A stretch of 64,000 nt of DNA, taken from assembly GCF_006376685.1 (NCBI RefSeq), contig NZ_VEWL01000011.1, positions 1 to 64,000 on the forward strand. The letters are read 5' to 3'. The position numbers and the translations under genes are program-made. Below, one piece after another: positions 1 through 8,038 of this stretch (positions are counted from its first letter, which is position 1; every line of letters starts with the position of its first letter). The notes under the pieces are model-generated. The model did not search any database and was not told the origin of the DNA. It worked only from the letters and a program-made list of their open reading frames with translations. The DNA is from Ochrobactrum teleogrylli. Lineage in GTDB: Bacteria > Pseudomonadota > Alphaproteobacteria > Rhizobiales > Rhizobiaceae.

Positions 1-76
1 CGCCACCCGGCAGATGCCCGCACTGTCAGAAGCTGCTGGCACACGCCCGAGAATCTAAACTGCCAAAGTAGTGCTA

Positions 77-919
77 GGCTCCAGACTCAATTGATCCACC
101 ATGTGACGATGGCTGCGATGTATCATGTCGCGGCGAAGTTAATCATAAGCTTGTCATATCGTGTCGCGACACGTCTCCAATCCTTGAGACGGCAGAAGGT
201 GCGTTCGATGATATTTCGCCGTCGGTAGGCGATCGGGTCGAACGGCTTGATCCGCTTTCGGGTTGGATTGTTGGGAATGACCGGTTGCGTGCCACGCGTT
301 GCAAGGAAGTCTCGCAAAGCGTCGCTGTCGTAAGCCGTGTCAGCCGCACAGAGGCGTGTCCAAGGTAAAGGCTCGAGCAGTGGAATGGCAACAGGGGCAT
401 CTCCGCGTTGCCCAGGCGTTATTCGCAACGCGACTGGACGGCCGCAACCATCGACAACAGCATGGATTTTTGTCGATCTGCCGCCTCGCGAGCGACCGAT
501 TGCTTCGGCATCGGCCCCCCTTTTCCGCCAGCAGCAGAGCGGTGTGCTTTTGCGGTGGTGCTGTCGATCATATGGATGTCCCGATCGGTCGATTGCACCA
601 AGGCTTCAAACAACCGACGCCATATTCCTTTGGCTGACCAGCGATGGAAGCGGTTGTAGACGGTTGTTGGAGGTCCGTAGCAGGCTGGACAATCCTGCCA
701 TCGGCAACCCCGATCGCAGAACGTGGATAATCCCACTGATCACCCGGCGATCGTCGGTGCGATGAGCGCCAGGCTGGTTGGTCGGAAGCAATGGAGCAAT
801 CACCGCCCACTGCTGGTCATCAAGCCAGAATTCTCCTGCCATGGTCCAAAACTCCTGCTGTAAAAGGCAGTGAATCACGCCAGGCCAATATGATCAACAC
901 TCTGATTGGGTTTTGACCC
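77..919 (-). mobile_element. IS5-family insertion sequence (IS427-like), about 843 bp
   Basis: The element carries a broken IS5-type transposase on the minus strand. Imperfect terminal inverted repeats are visible: 77-91 (ggctccagactcaat) matches the reverse complement of 905-919 at 11 of 15 positions. A TA dinucleotide lies immediately outside each end (75-76 and 920-921), consistent with a 2-bp target duplication. Size and ends fit the IS427 group. The right end directly touches the next insertion sequence. The 76 bases to its left hold no recognisable gene. Confidence 0.75.
123..842 (-). pseudogene. IS5-family transposase, frameshifted
   Basis: This is a DDE transposase read in three pieces. 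The first piece starts at 842 (MAGEFWLDDQQW, with AGGAG upstream). It runs to a G-run, C708-C711 on the plus strand, where one extra base shifts the frame; removing it joins IIHVLRSG to CRWQDCPACYGPPTTVYN. The second shift lies at an A4G6 tract (plus 515-524). There a -1 slip joins AAGGKGG to ADAEAIGRSRGGRSTK, which resembles the programmed frameshift of two-ORF IS427 elements. DDE residues remain visible in HMIDST, AADTAYDSD and NIIERTFCRLKDWRR. Because the first shift is not a usual programmed site, this copy is probably inactive. Confidence 0.8.
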
Positions 920-921
920 TA

Positions 922-1972
922 GGGCATGTCGCTGTTAACCGGATTCGGGATTCCCGTTTGGCTTGATCTGTGGTTCACTTGTCTCATGGAAGGAGATGCA
1001 CCATGGGCAAGCCGCATCCGATTGAGTTGCGTGAGCGTGTCGTTGCGTTTGTGAATGAGGGCAATAGTCACCGGGAAGCCGCTCGGCATTTCCGTGTTTC
1101 GCCTCGGTTCGTCAACAACATGATGATCCTGCATCGGTCATCCGGCTGTCTGGCCGCCGCCAGGCAGGGCCACCCGCCTGGTAGTGTGAAGCTTTTGGCT
1201 CATGGTGATTGGGTCCGCGAGCAGATGTCCGCCCGTGGCGAAACGACTTTGGACGAACTGTGCGTTGCGCTCGCGGAGCGCGGTATTGAAGTCCACCGCG
1301 CCACGGTCGGGCGATTTCTACACCGACTTGGGCTGAGTAATAAAAAAAAGCCTCAAGGCAAGCGAGCAGCGTAGACCAGAGATCGCCAAGGCGCGTGATC
1401 TTTGGATCAATCGCCGAAAGCGGTTCTTCAACAAGGCCTTGTCGCGTCTCATCTTTATCGATGAGACTTCCACGAATACGCGCCTGACAAAACGCACCGG
1501 ATGGTCTACCAAAGGCAGGCGCTTTGCCGCCTATGCGCCCTTCGGAAAATGGAAGACACAGACCTTCATTGCCGGACTGCGCTGCCATGGCCTGACCGCG
1601 CCATGGATCGTCGATGCACCGATGAACAGCCGCATCTTCGAAACCTGGATCGAGACACAGCTTGTGCCGACACTGTCAGCCGGTGATATAGTCATCCTCG
1701 ACAATGTCGGCTTCCACAAAAGCCAGAAGGATGAGCAACTGGTCAAGGCAAAGGGCGCTTGGTTTCTCTTCCTGCCGCCCTATTCGCCGGACCTGAACCC
1801 AATCGAAATGGCTTTCTCTAAACTCAAGGCACTTCTGAGAAAGCGAGCAGCACGCAGCTTCGACGCCATCTCAAAAGCACTTGGCGATATCATCAGTCTC
1901 TTCTCCATCAATCAATGCCAGAACTTCTTTAAGGCTGCTGGGTATGAGGCCGAATAAATGCGACGCGTTTTA
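922..1972 (+). mobile_element. IS630-family insertion sequence (ends approximate)
   Basis: The element is defined by the two-part IS630 transposase at 1003-1957. The ends are uncertain. A weak inverted match lies between gtcgctgttaaccgg near 928-942 and the reverse complement of sequence just after the stop codon (about 1950-1967), 10 of 15 positions. IS630 elements insert at TA, and a TA sits at 920-921, shared with the end of the neighbouring IS5 copy. So the two elements lie end to end with no spacer. Confidence 0.55.
1003..1957 (+). CDS. IS630-family transposase, two frames joined by a slippery A8 tract
   Basis: DDE transposase of the IS630/Tc1-mariner superfamily. The upstream frame (1003-1374; AAGGAG just before the ATG) encodes the helix-turn-helix half, with HREAARHFRVSPRFVNN and a second winged-helix-like segment. 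The catalytic half is in another frame ending at 1957 and shows IFIDET, ILDNVGFHK and PPYSPDLNPIEMAF, the three DDE motifs. The frames meet at eight A residues (1342-1349). Moving +1 there, or losing one A by polymerase slippage, reads KKSLKASEQRRPEIAKARD straight into the catalytic half, about 317 residues in all, normal for the family. No other lesion is visible, so the element may be active. Confidence 0.82.
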
Positions 1973-2001
1973 GCCAGATGACAAATTTTCGAGCCCAGCC
2001 T

Positions 2002-2034
2002 ATGCGCTCTGATATGAAAACCACCAGAGCGCAT
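2002..2034 (-). terminator. Hairpin downstream of the sugar operon
   Basis: Perfect 9-bp inverted repeat, atgcgctct (2002-2010) and agagcgcat (2026-2034), 16 bp beyond the stop codon of the aldo/keto reductase gene on the minus strand. No T-run follows at once, so intrinsic termination is only likely. The IS630 copy inserted just beyond it, outside the operon. Confidence 0.45.
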
Positions 2035-2049
2035 CAGGTACTGACCTGC

Positions 2050-3057
2050 TTAATTGTTACCGATCGGTGCGTCGGCGGAAATGACGCCTTTGTCCTTCAG
2101 GCGAGCCCAGAAGGTGGCGGGAATTTCCTGCTCGAACCAATCGACATTTGCCTTCATCTGCTCGCCATTGCGGGCACCCGAAACAACCGTGACCACAGCT
2201 GGATGCAGTGTCGGGAAGGCTAACGCCGCGGCTTGCATGGTAACACCCTCGGATTCGCATGCCGCCTGGATTGCATCGACACGCGTCAGAAGATCGGTCG
2301 GCGCCTCGGCGTAGTTGAACTTCCGATTGCCCGCCAGAAGGCCGGAATTGAAAGCACCGGCCACGACGATACCAACGCCGTCGCGGTGGCAACGGTCGAG
2401 AAGTGCAAGGCTGTCCTGCTCCAGCAAGGTGTAGCGGCCAGCAAGCATCGAAACGTCGATGTCGAATTCCTGCATCGTGTCGGAAACGACCTGCCATTCG
2501 TTGACGCCCAGACCAACGGCCTTTACCAAGCCCGCAGAACGCAGTTCTCCAAGCGCCTTGAACCCGCCGCCCTTGGTCAGCTGGTCCCAATAGTGCTGAT
2601 GACGATCGCCGTGGGTGGCGCGTCCAATATCGTGAATATACAGCACGTCAGGAGCAAACACGCCAATGCGCTGGCGGCTTGCTTCGAAGGAACGCATGAT
2701 TGCATCGTAGCTGTAATCATAATTCGGTCGGAAAGGCAGCGGCTCGACGTAAGCGTCTTCTTCCGGCCCGACCGTCTCATCCGGCACCATGATGCGCCCA
2801 ACCTTGGTGCTAAGCACATACTCGTCGCGCTTGTGCTCCGTCACCATCGTGCCAAGGCGGCGCTCTGAACGCGTATAGCCATAAAAAGGCGCCGTATCGA
2901 AATAACGGATACCAGCATTCCAAGCTGCATCGAAAGCACTCAGAGATTCCTGATAATTCGTCACCCGATAGAGATTGCCCATCTGGGCGCAGCCAAGACC
3001 CATAAGCGTGAACGAGACTTCACGATTGCGCAATTTGCGTCTGTCTGAAACCTTCAT
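2050..3057 (-). CDS. Aldo/keto reductase, D-threo-aldose (L-fucose) 1-dehydrogenase-like
   Basis: NAD(P)-dependent oxidoreductase of the aldo/keto reductase superfamily. It resembles the aldose/L-fucose 1-dehydrogenase group, which oxidises free aldoses to lactones. The barrel motifs are visible: MGLGCAQMGN near the N-terminus, then YFDTAPFYGYTRSERRLG carrying the catalytic Asp and Tyr, and STKVGR with the catalytic Lys region. The ATG at 3057 (MKVSDRRKLRN) is preferred over an upstream TTG at 3075. It is the last gene of the sugar importer operon, 66 bp after the binding-protein gene, so it probably performs the first step on the imported sugar. The substrate is not determined by the sequence. 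Confidence 0.82.
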   Translation of the reverse strand: MKVSDRRKLRNREVSFTLMGLGCAQMGNLYRVTNYQESLSAFDAAWNAGIRYFDTAPFYGYTRSERRLGTMVTEHKRDEYVLSTKVGRIMVPDETVGPEEDAYVEPLPFRPNYDYSYDAIMRSFEASRQRIGVFAPDVLYIHDIGRATHGDRHQHYWDQLTKGGGFKALGELRSAGLVKAVGLGVNEWQVVSDTMQEFDIDVSMLAGRYTLLEQDSLALLDRCHRDGVGIVVAGAFNSGLLAGNRKFNYAEAPTDLLTRVDAIQAACESEGVTMQAAALAFPTLHPAVVTVVSGARNGEQMKANVDWFEQEIPATFWARLKDKGVISADAPIGNN

Positions 3058-3123
3058 GATGTGCTGAATTCCCAATCTGACCGAAAAAGAGCGCGCGGAT
3101 ATGCTCCGCGCGCTGGCTTTGAC

Positions 3124-4068
3124 TTAGTAAAGAACGTTCTTCGCTTCCGGCTTGTCGACATTGTCCTTTGTGACAACAACGACGCCAGTATCAATCGTCT
3201 TTTCGACCTTTTCCTTGTTGAGCAGCTTTAGCAGCGTTGCAACGCCGATATCACCCATCTGGTAGGAACCCTGGACAACGGTTGCCGCCAGCGTACCGTC
3301 CTTGACGAATTCCTGCAAATCCTGGTTTCCGTCGAAACCGATTGCAGTAACCTTGCCCGCCTTGCCGGCCTGCTTGATCGCCCGGCCCATACCGATTGCG
3401 GTCGGCTCGTTTGCGCCAAAAATACCCTTCAGGTCACTGTTGGCAGCAAGAACATCGGTCGTCTGGTTAAGCGCGGTAGCCATCTGCGACTGCGAATAGT
3501 ATGGGCCGACGATTTCCAGCTTCGAATTGGCCTTGATGTAGTCGGTAAAGCCGCCCACACGGCCGATTTCCGATCCGGCGCCAGCAACATAGGACATGAC
3601 GGCTATCTTGCCCGTCGTTCCGACCTTATCGATCAGAGCCTTCGCGGCGAGTTCGCCAGCCTTCTTATTATCCGTCGCCAAGAAGGACTGATAGTATTTC
3701 TCGGCACCGCTGGCGAGCTGGCTGTCGATGATGACAACCGGGATACGCGCTTCCCAAGCCTTCTTCACGGCTGGTACGAGCGCATCGGGATCAGACGGTG
3801 CAAGGAGAATGGCGTCGACTTTGCGGTTGACGGCATTTTCGACCATGTTGACCTGGTCAGCAATAGCGGATTCCGATGCTGGTCCCTGAAACGTCATTGT
3901 GTGCTCGCCCTTTGCCTCGGCAATGGCGGCATCGGCGCCCTTCTGAACGTTCTGCCAGAAGGTCGAATTGACCGTTTTGACGATAACCGCAATTTCACCG
4001 GCTGAAGCAGTGGACAAACCGCCGAAGACCATGACCGAAGCGAGAAGCGCAGTTTTAAATTTACCCAT
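3124..4068 (-). CDS. Periplasmic sugar-binding protein (RbsB type)
   Basis: Substrate-binding subunit of a carbohydrate uptake ABC transporter (periplasmic binding protein type 1, ribose/galactose-like, PF13407 family). An N-terminal signal peptide ends near STASAGEIAV. The mature protein shows the usual pattern: IAVIVKTVNSTFWQNVQKGA, then DAILLAPSDPDALVPAVKKA, and later KGIFGANEPTAIGMGRAIKQ and GFDGNQDLQEFVKDG. The ATG at 4068 is chosen because GGAGG lies 8 bp upstream; an ATG 12 bp earlier would leave the ribosome site inside the gene. It sits between the permease and the reductase on one transcript. The sugar is unknown. Confidence 0.9.
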   Translation of the reverse strand: MGKFKTALLASVMVFGGLSTASAGEIAVIVKTVNSTFWQNVQKGADAAIAEAKGEHTMTFQGPASESAIADQVNMVENAVNRKVDAILLAPSDPDALVPAVKKAWEARIPVVIIDSQLASGAEKYYQSFLATDNKKAGELAAKALIDKVGTTGKIAVMSYVAGAGSEIGRVGGFTDYIKANSKLEIVGPYYSQSQMATALNQTTDVLAANSDLKGIFGANEPTAIGMGRAIKQAGKAGKVTAIGFDGNQDLQEFVKDGTLAATVVQGSYQMGDIGVATLLKLLNKEKVEKTIDTGVVVVTKDNVDKPEAKNVLY

Positions 4069-4140
4069 AATTTCCTCCAACTAACCGAACCCGACCGGAG
4101 TTCGAAACGGGGGAAGGCCCTACCCTTCCCGTCCTCCTCT

Positions 4141-5193
4141 TCAGCGACGATTGCGCAATTGGTCGATCCAGACGGTGACCAGAATGACAAGGCCGATGAT
4201 GATCTGCTGCGTGAAGGCGGAGACGCCATTCATGTTCAAACCGTTACGCAAAATGCCGATGACGAATGCGCCGATGAAGGTTCCGGAGATCGTACCGACC
4301 CCGCCGATCAATGATGTCCCGCCAATGACTGCGCTGGCGATGGCGTCAAGTTCGTACATGACGCCTTCATTCGGCTGCGCGGTGACAAGTCGCGACATCA
4401 GCACACAACCGGTCAGCCCGGCCAATGTGCCGGAAATCAGGTAGGTGTAGATCGTGATCCGGGAGACGTTGACGCCCGACAGACGCGCTGCAACGGCGTT
4501 GGAACCGATGGCATAAATATGACGGCCAAACACGGTCCGATTGAGAACAAACGCGGCAATGATGGCGATCACAATCATCAGGACAACGGGATACGGGATG
4601 CCCGGAAAAGTGACGACCGGGAACCCCTGTTCATCGATCGACTCCATCCGAAACAGCGAACCGTTACCCAGAACACCGAAGCTTTCTCCCAGTCCCGACA
4701 CGGCGCGGGCGCCAGTGATCTGCAAGGCAACGCCACGGGCAATCAACATCATGCCGAGCGTGGCGATAAAAGGAGGCAGCCGCAACTTGGTGACAGCGAG
4801 ACCGTTGATCAGGCCGCAAAGCGACCCGGTCAAAATGCCGAGCAGCATCGAAATCCAGATGGGAAGCTGCAGTTCCTTGACGGCAAGTGCAGCGACAACG
4901 CCAGCGAGCGCGAGCACCGAGCCAACGGAAAGATCGATACCACCCGTAATGATCACATAGGTCGCACCAATACCGAGCAAAGCAATCGACGTGACCTGAA
5001 GCGCAATTGTCATGCCATTGCCGACGGAGAAAAAGGCGCTGCTCGTCGCGGAGAAGATTGCAGCAAGCACGACAAGACTGCCAAGTGCTGCAAATTTCTG
5101 GATGATATCCTTCTGCCGCTCGCTAAGGCGTCGTCCCTTATCTGCCGAAACTTGGCCCTGCTCTACCGGTTTACCGTTGGTTACTTCCGTCAT
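4141..5193 (-). CDS. Sugar ABC transporter permease (RbsC type)
   Basis: Inner-membrane permease of a CUT2 family (ribose-type) importer (BPD_transp_2). It has many hydrophobic segments and the hallmark stretch YVIITGGIDLSVGSVLALAG, followed by KLRLPPFIATLGMM and, near the C-terminus, GGTSLIGGVGTISGTFIGA. A soluble N-terminal tail of about 35 residues precedes the first membrane segment. AAGGA lies upstream of the ATG. It lies 11 bp after the ATPase gene and 72 bp before the binding-protein gene, a common CUT2 arrangement. Confidence 0.9.
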   Translation of the reverse strand: MTEVTNGKPVEQGQVSADKGRRLSERQKDIIQKFAALGSLVVLAAIFSATSSAFFSVGNGMTIALQVTSIALLGIGATYVIITGGIDLSVGSVLALAGVVAALAVKELQLPIWISMLLGILTGSLCGLINGLAVTKLRLPPFIATLGMMLIARGVALQITGARAVSGLGESFGVLGNGSLFRMESIDEQGFPVVTFPGIPYPVVLMIVIAIIAAFVLNRTVFGRHIYAIGSNAVAARLSGVNVSRITIYTYLISGTLAGLTGCVLMSRLVTAQPNEGVMYELDAIASAVIGGTSLIGGVGTISGTFIGAFVIGILRNGLNMNGVSAFTQQIIIGLVILVTVWIDQLRNRR

Positions 5194-5204
5194 GCTGATT
5201 ATCC

Positions 5205-6743
5205 TTATTCGCCGCGTCGACCACTGCCGGACGCGTAATGCATGATCTCTTCCTGATTGGTGTCGCGTGTTTTGAGAGTCGCAGCGATACGCCCGCCATG
5301 GAAGACAACGATGCGATCAGACATCCCAAGCACTTCCGGCAATTCGGAACTTATCAAAACGACAGCGATACCGCGCGCCGCAAGCTCATCCATGATCTGA
5401 TAGATCGCAAATTTCGCTCCAACGTCGATGCCACGTGTCGGCTCGTCGAAAAACATGACCCGCGGCTCACGAAACAGCCATTTGCCAATGATGATTTTCT
5501 GCTGATTGCCACCCGACAAAAGACGAACCGGCTGATGGAGGCTCGGTGTCTTGATGCTCAGGAGATCGACATAATGCTGGCTCGCATCCCGCTCTTGCTT
5601 GCGGTCGATGACACCGAGACTGTTACTAACCGCCTGCATGCGTGCCATGACCAGATTGGCATCGACAGGCATCGCGATGGCCAAACCTTGAGCTTTCCGA
5701 TCTTCAGACAGGTAAGCGATGCCCGCATCGATACCACTGCGTGGATCTGTGATTTTCAATTCACTGCCGTCGAGCATGATCGTGCCCGCATCAAGCGGAT
5801 CGGCGCCGAAAATTGCGCGCGCCACTTCGGTTCGCCCTGCACCCATCAACCCTGCAAAGCCGAGAATCTCGCCACGACGAATATCAAAGCTGATATCCTC
5901 AAAAACATCGCGTCTTGTGAGGCCTTTTACGGAGAATATGACTTCATCAGCAGGCTGACGGGTCGGCTCCGGAAACTTGTCCTCCAGCGAGCGCCCAACC
6001 ATGCGCGCAACGATTTCATCGACGGTGAGGTCGGCAAAATCGTCCGTTGAAACATATCGCCCATCGCGCAAAACCGTAACGCGATCAACGATTTCCTTCA
6101 TCTCATCCAGCCGGTGAGAAATATAAATAATGCCGGTGCCCTGGCTTTTCAGGTCACGGATCACCTTGAAGAGAAGCTGCGCTTCCTGTTCCGTCAAAGA
6201 CGAGGTGGGTTCGTCCATAATCAGCACATTCGCGTCGAGCGAAAGCGCTTTCGCGATTTCGACCATCTGACACTGGGCAACCGACAGCGTCCGCACCTGC
6301 ACGTTTGGATCGATATTAACCCCAAGCCGATCCAGACAGCGCTTGGCATCTGCGACCAACTTCTTTCGATCGACCAGAAAGCCCCGCCGGGGTTCACGTG
6401 CGAGATAGATGTTCTCCGCGACGCTCAGATGCGGTACGAGGTTGAGTTCCTGATGGATGATAGCGATGCCAGCTGCTTCCGACTCCAGCGTCGAAGCGAA
6501 CTGAACCGGCGCTCCCTTATAGGTGATCGAACCTGAATTTGGCTGATATACGCCGCTGATGATTTTCATCAGCGTCGATTTGCCAGCGCCATTTTCTCCG
6601 CAGACAGCGTGAACCTCTCCGGCGCGCAGATCGAAGCTAACGCCCGATAGAGCCTTTACGCCCGGAAATTCTTTCGACACATGTTCGAGCGTGAGCAGCA
6701 CGCGAGCCATTTCAGATGGCTTCTTTGCAGAATGACCTCTCAT
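5205..6743 (-). CDS. Sugar ABC transporter ATP-binding protein, tandem NBD (RbsA type)
   Basis: A 512-residue protein with two fused ATPase domains, typical of CUT2 importers. The first has Walker A GENGAGKST, the signature-like LSVAQCQMVEIAKAL and Walker B VLIMDEPTSSLT. The second has a Walker-A-like GLMGAGRTE in place of GxxGxGK, LSGGNQQK as signature, and MFFDEPTRGIDVGAK. The degenerate second Walker A is normal for this family. AGGAGGAG just upstream supports the ATG at 6743. It is the first gene of the importer operon, divergent from the FadR-type regulator. Confidence 0.92.
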   Translation of the reverse strand: MRGHSAKKPSEMARVLLTLEHVSKEFPGVKALSGVSFDLRAGEVHAVCGENGAGKSTLMKIISGVYQPNSGSITYKGAPVQFASTLESEAAGIAIIHQELNLVPHLSVAENIYLAREPRRGFLVDRKKLVADAKRCLDRLGVNIDPNVQVRTLSVAQCQMVEIAKALSLDANVLIMDEPTSSLTEQEAQLLFKVIRDLKSQGTGIIYISHRLDEMKEIVDRVTVLRDGRYVSTDDFADLTVDEIVARMVGRSLEDKFPEPTRQPADEVIFSVKGLTRRDVFEDISFDIRRGEILGFAGLMGAGRTEVARAIFGADPLDAGTIMLDGSELKITDPRSGIDAGIAYLSEDRKAQGLAIAMPVDANLVMARMQAVSNSLGVIDRKQERDASQHYVDLLSIKTPSLHQPVRLLSGGNQQKIIIGKWLFREPRVMFFDEPTRGIDVGAKFAIYQIMDELAARGIAVVLISSELPEVLGMSDRIVVFHGGRIAATLKTRDTNQEEIMHYASGSGRRGE

Positions 6744-6804
6744 CGCGCTCCTCCTCCTGGTGCTCTGAAAAAAGTTGTCATTTGATAGGGGGAAAAGAGA
6801 AATC

Positions 6805-6900
6805 TGGTCAAGCCACTTTATTGAAATTTCTTGAGAGTAGCGGCAAAATCAGGAAAATAGCACATGAACCTGTCCGTTATTAACAAATTTGGTCTTACCG
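6805..6900. promoter_or_regulatory. Two candidate FadR-family operators in the divergent promoter
   Basis: The 158-bp gap between the ATPase and regulator genes holds two similar 15-mers, aaatctggtcaagcc and aaatttggtcttacc. Each contains a TGGTC-N2-xCC core like the TGGTnnnACCA half-palindromes bound by FadR-type GntR regulators: tggtcaagcca at 6805-6815 and tggtcttaccg at 6890-6900. The second ends one base before the regulator start codon, which would suit autoregulation. Binding is inferred from motif resemblance only. Confidence 0.5.
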
Positions 6901-6901
6901 C

Positions 6902-7573
6902 ATGCTTGAAACGAGACGTGTCTATCAACAGATCGCCGACCAGATCCGCGGACTTATCGACGCCGGCTCACTCACGGCGGGATCAAGGCTACCGGCTGAG
7001 CGGGAACTTGCGCAGCAATTGGGAATCTCACGCCCGTCACTTCGCGAAGCGCTTATCGCGCTCGAAATCGAGGGGGTCATCGACATTCGATCAGGATCAG
7101 GCATCTATGTCCTGAATCCCGCCGGTTCGGAGCTGAACGAGCAATCGTTGGGTGAAAGCCCTGCTGAATTGATGCAGGCGCGCGTTTTGATAGAATGTGG
7201 CTTGATCGCGCAATGTGCGGCACGCATCAGCGAGCCGGCATTGTCAGAACTGGAGAATATCCTTGAAGCGATGTTGCGGGATATCGATATCAATCGAAAG
7301 CCTTTGGAACATGATCGAAGGTTTCACATCAGCCTTGCATCGGCAGTGGGAAACAGCGTTCTGACCAATCTGGTGATCAAGCTCTTCGATGAGAGACACA
7401 GCCCAATCTCCGAACGCATGCAAAGGCATACGGAGACGCCGAATACCTGGCGGTTGGCGGTTGAAGAACATCGCGCGATTTTGACTGCCCTCAGGGCAAA
7501 AGACCCGTTTGCAGCGCAAGCCGCCATGCATGCCCATCTTGCGGCATCCGAACGCCGGTGGGTCGAAGATTAA
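6902..7573 (+). CDS. GntR-family (FadR subfamily) transcriptional regulator
   Basis: A 223-residue DNA-binding regulator. The N-terminal winged helix is clear (GSRLPAERELAQQLGISRPSLREALIALEIEGVIDIRSGSGIYV), shown here in parts: LPAERELAQQLG then RPSLREAL. The C-terminal half is an all-helical FCD ligand-binding domain with the DRRFHISLASA metal/ligand motif and EEHRAIL. No clear Shine-Dalgarno precedes the ATG. It is divergent from the sugar importer, its likely target, but it also lies beside the malonate genes; malonate operons often have a GntR-type MatR, so either assignment is possible. Confidence 0.87.
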   Translation: MLETRRVYQQIADQIRGLIDAGSLTAGSRLPAERELAQQLGISRPSLREALIALEIEGVIDIRSGSGIYVLNPAGSELNEQSLGESPAELMQARVLIECGLIAQCAARISEPALSELENILEAMLRDIDINRKPLEHDRRFHISLASAVGNSVLTNLVIKLFDERHSPISERMQRHTETPNTWRLAVEEHRAILTALRAKDPFAAQAAMHAHLAASERRWVED

Positions 7574-7691
7574 CGGCGCGCAACATTGAACAATTCTGCT
7601 GACCAGGCAGCGCGCGAGCGACAGGATTGCCCTCGCGCCGATAGATTTCACGCAGAAGCCGCCACCAGCAAGGCCGCGTTCAGCCGTTGAC

Positions 7692-8038
7692 TACCGCTTA
7701 GCAGAAATCCGACCGCTGTTTTTGCGCGCGGCCGTGCATTATTTGCTGCCCGCACGCACGGCTAACGGACGGCTTATCGACCCGGTCGCCCGCTTCCACC
7801 TTGGCAATGACGCCCGACTGGAGCGCCTGAATTATATGGAGATGTTTCCGCCAAAACTATGCCAGAATCCCATGGGTTGATGGTCAACTATCTTTATAAG
7901 CTTGATGAAATCGAGCGCAATCATGAAGCCTATGCCGAAAGAGGAGAGGTCGGCGCCTCTGCGAACATCCATAAATCACCATCGGTTCAGCCTCCTCTAA
8001 AAGCAACCAAAAATTCCTTGGGAACAACATATGCCTAA
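7692..8038 (+). pseudogene. Relic of malonyl-CoA decarboxylase (C-terminal fragment, frameshifted)
   Basis: Conceptual translation gives two pieces of the malonyl-CoA decarboxylase C-terminus. From 7701 one frame reads AEIRPLFLRAAVHYLL, then DPVARFHLGNDARLERLNY, before a stop at 7878. Another frame, from about 7862, reads ESHGLMVNYLYKLDEIERN and HEAYAERGEVGAS and runs on to a stop at 8036-8038. It thus overlaps the matB start by a few bases. The family C-terminus reads the same way (LGNGARLER ... GLMVNYLY ... NHEAY). The catalytic N-terminal portion (some 300 residues) is missing: only 118 bp separate the relic from the regulator gene. No function is expected. Confidence 0.82.

Noticed and set aside
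5238-6050. 270-residue plus-strand reading frame
   Set aside because: It lies wholly opposite the double-ATPase gene, which has all NBD motifs; the plus-strand translation has no recognisable domain.
6864-7115. Alternative upstream ATG start for the FadR-type regulator
   Set aside because: That ATG is in a different frame from the winged-helix domain; the GntR motif requires the frame starting at 6902.
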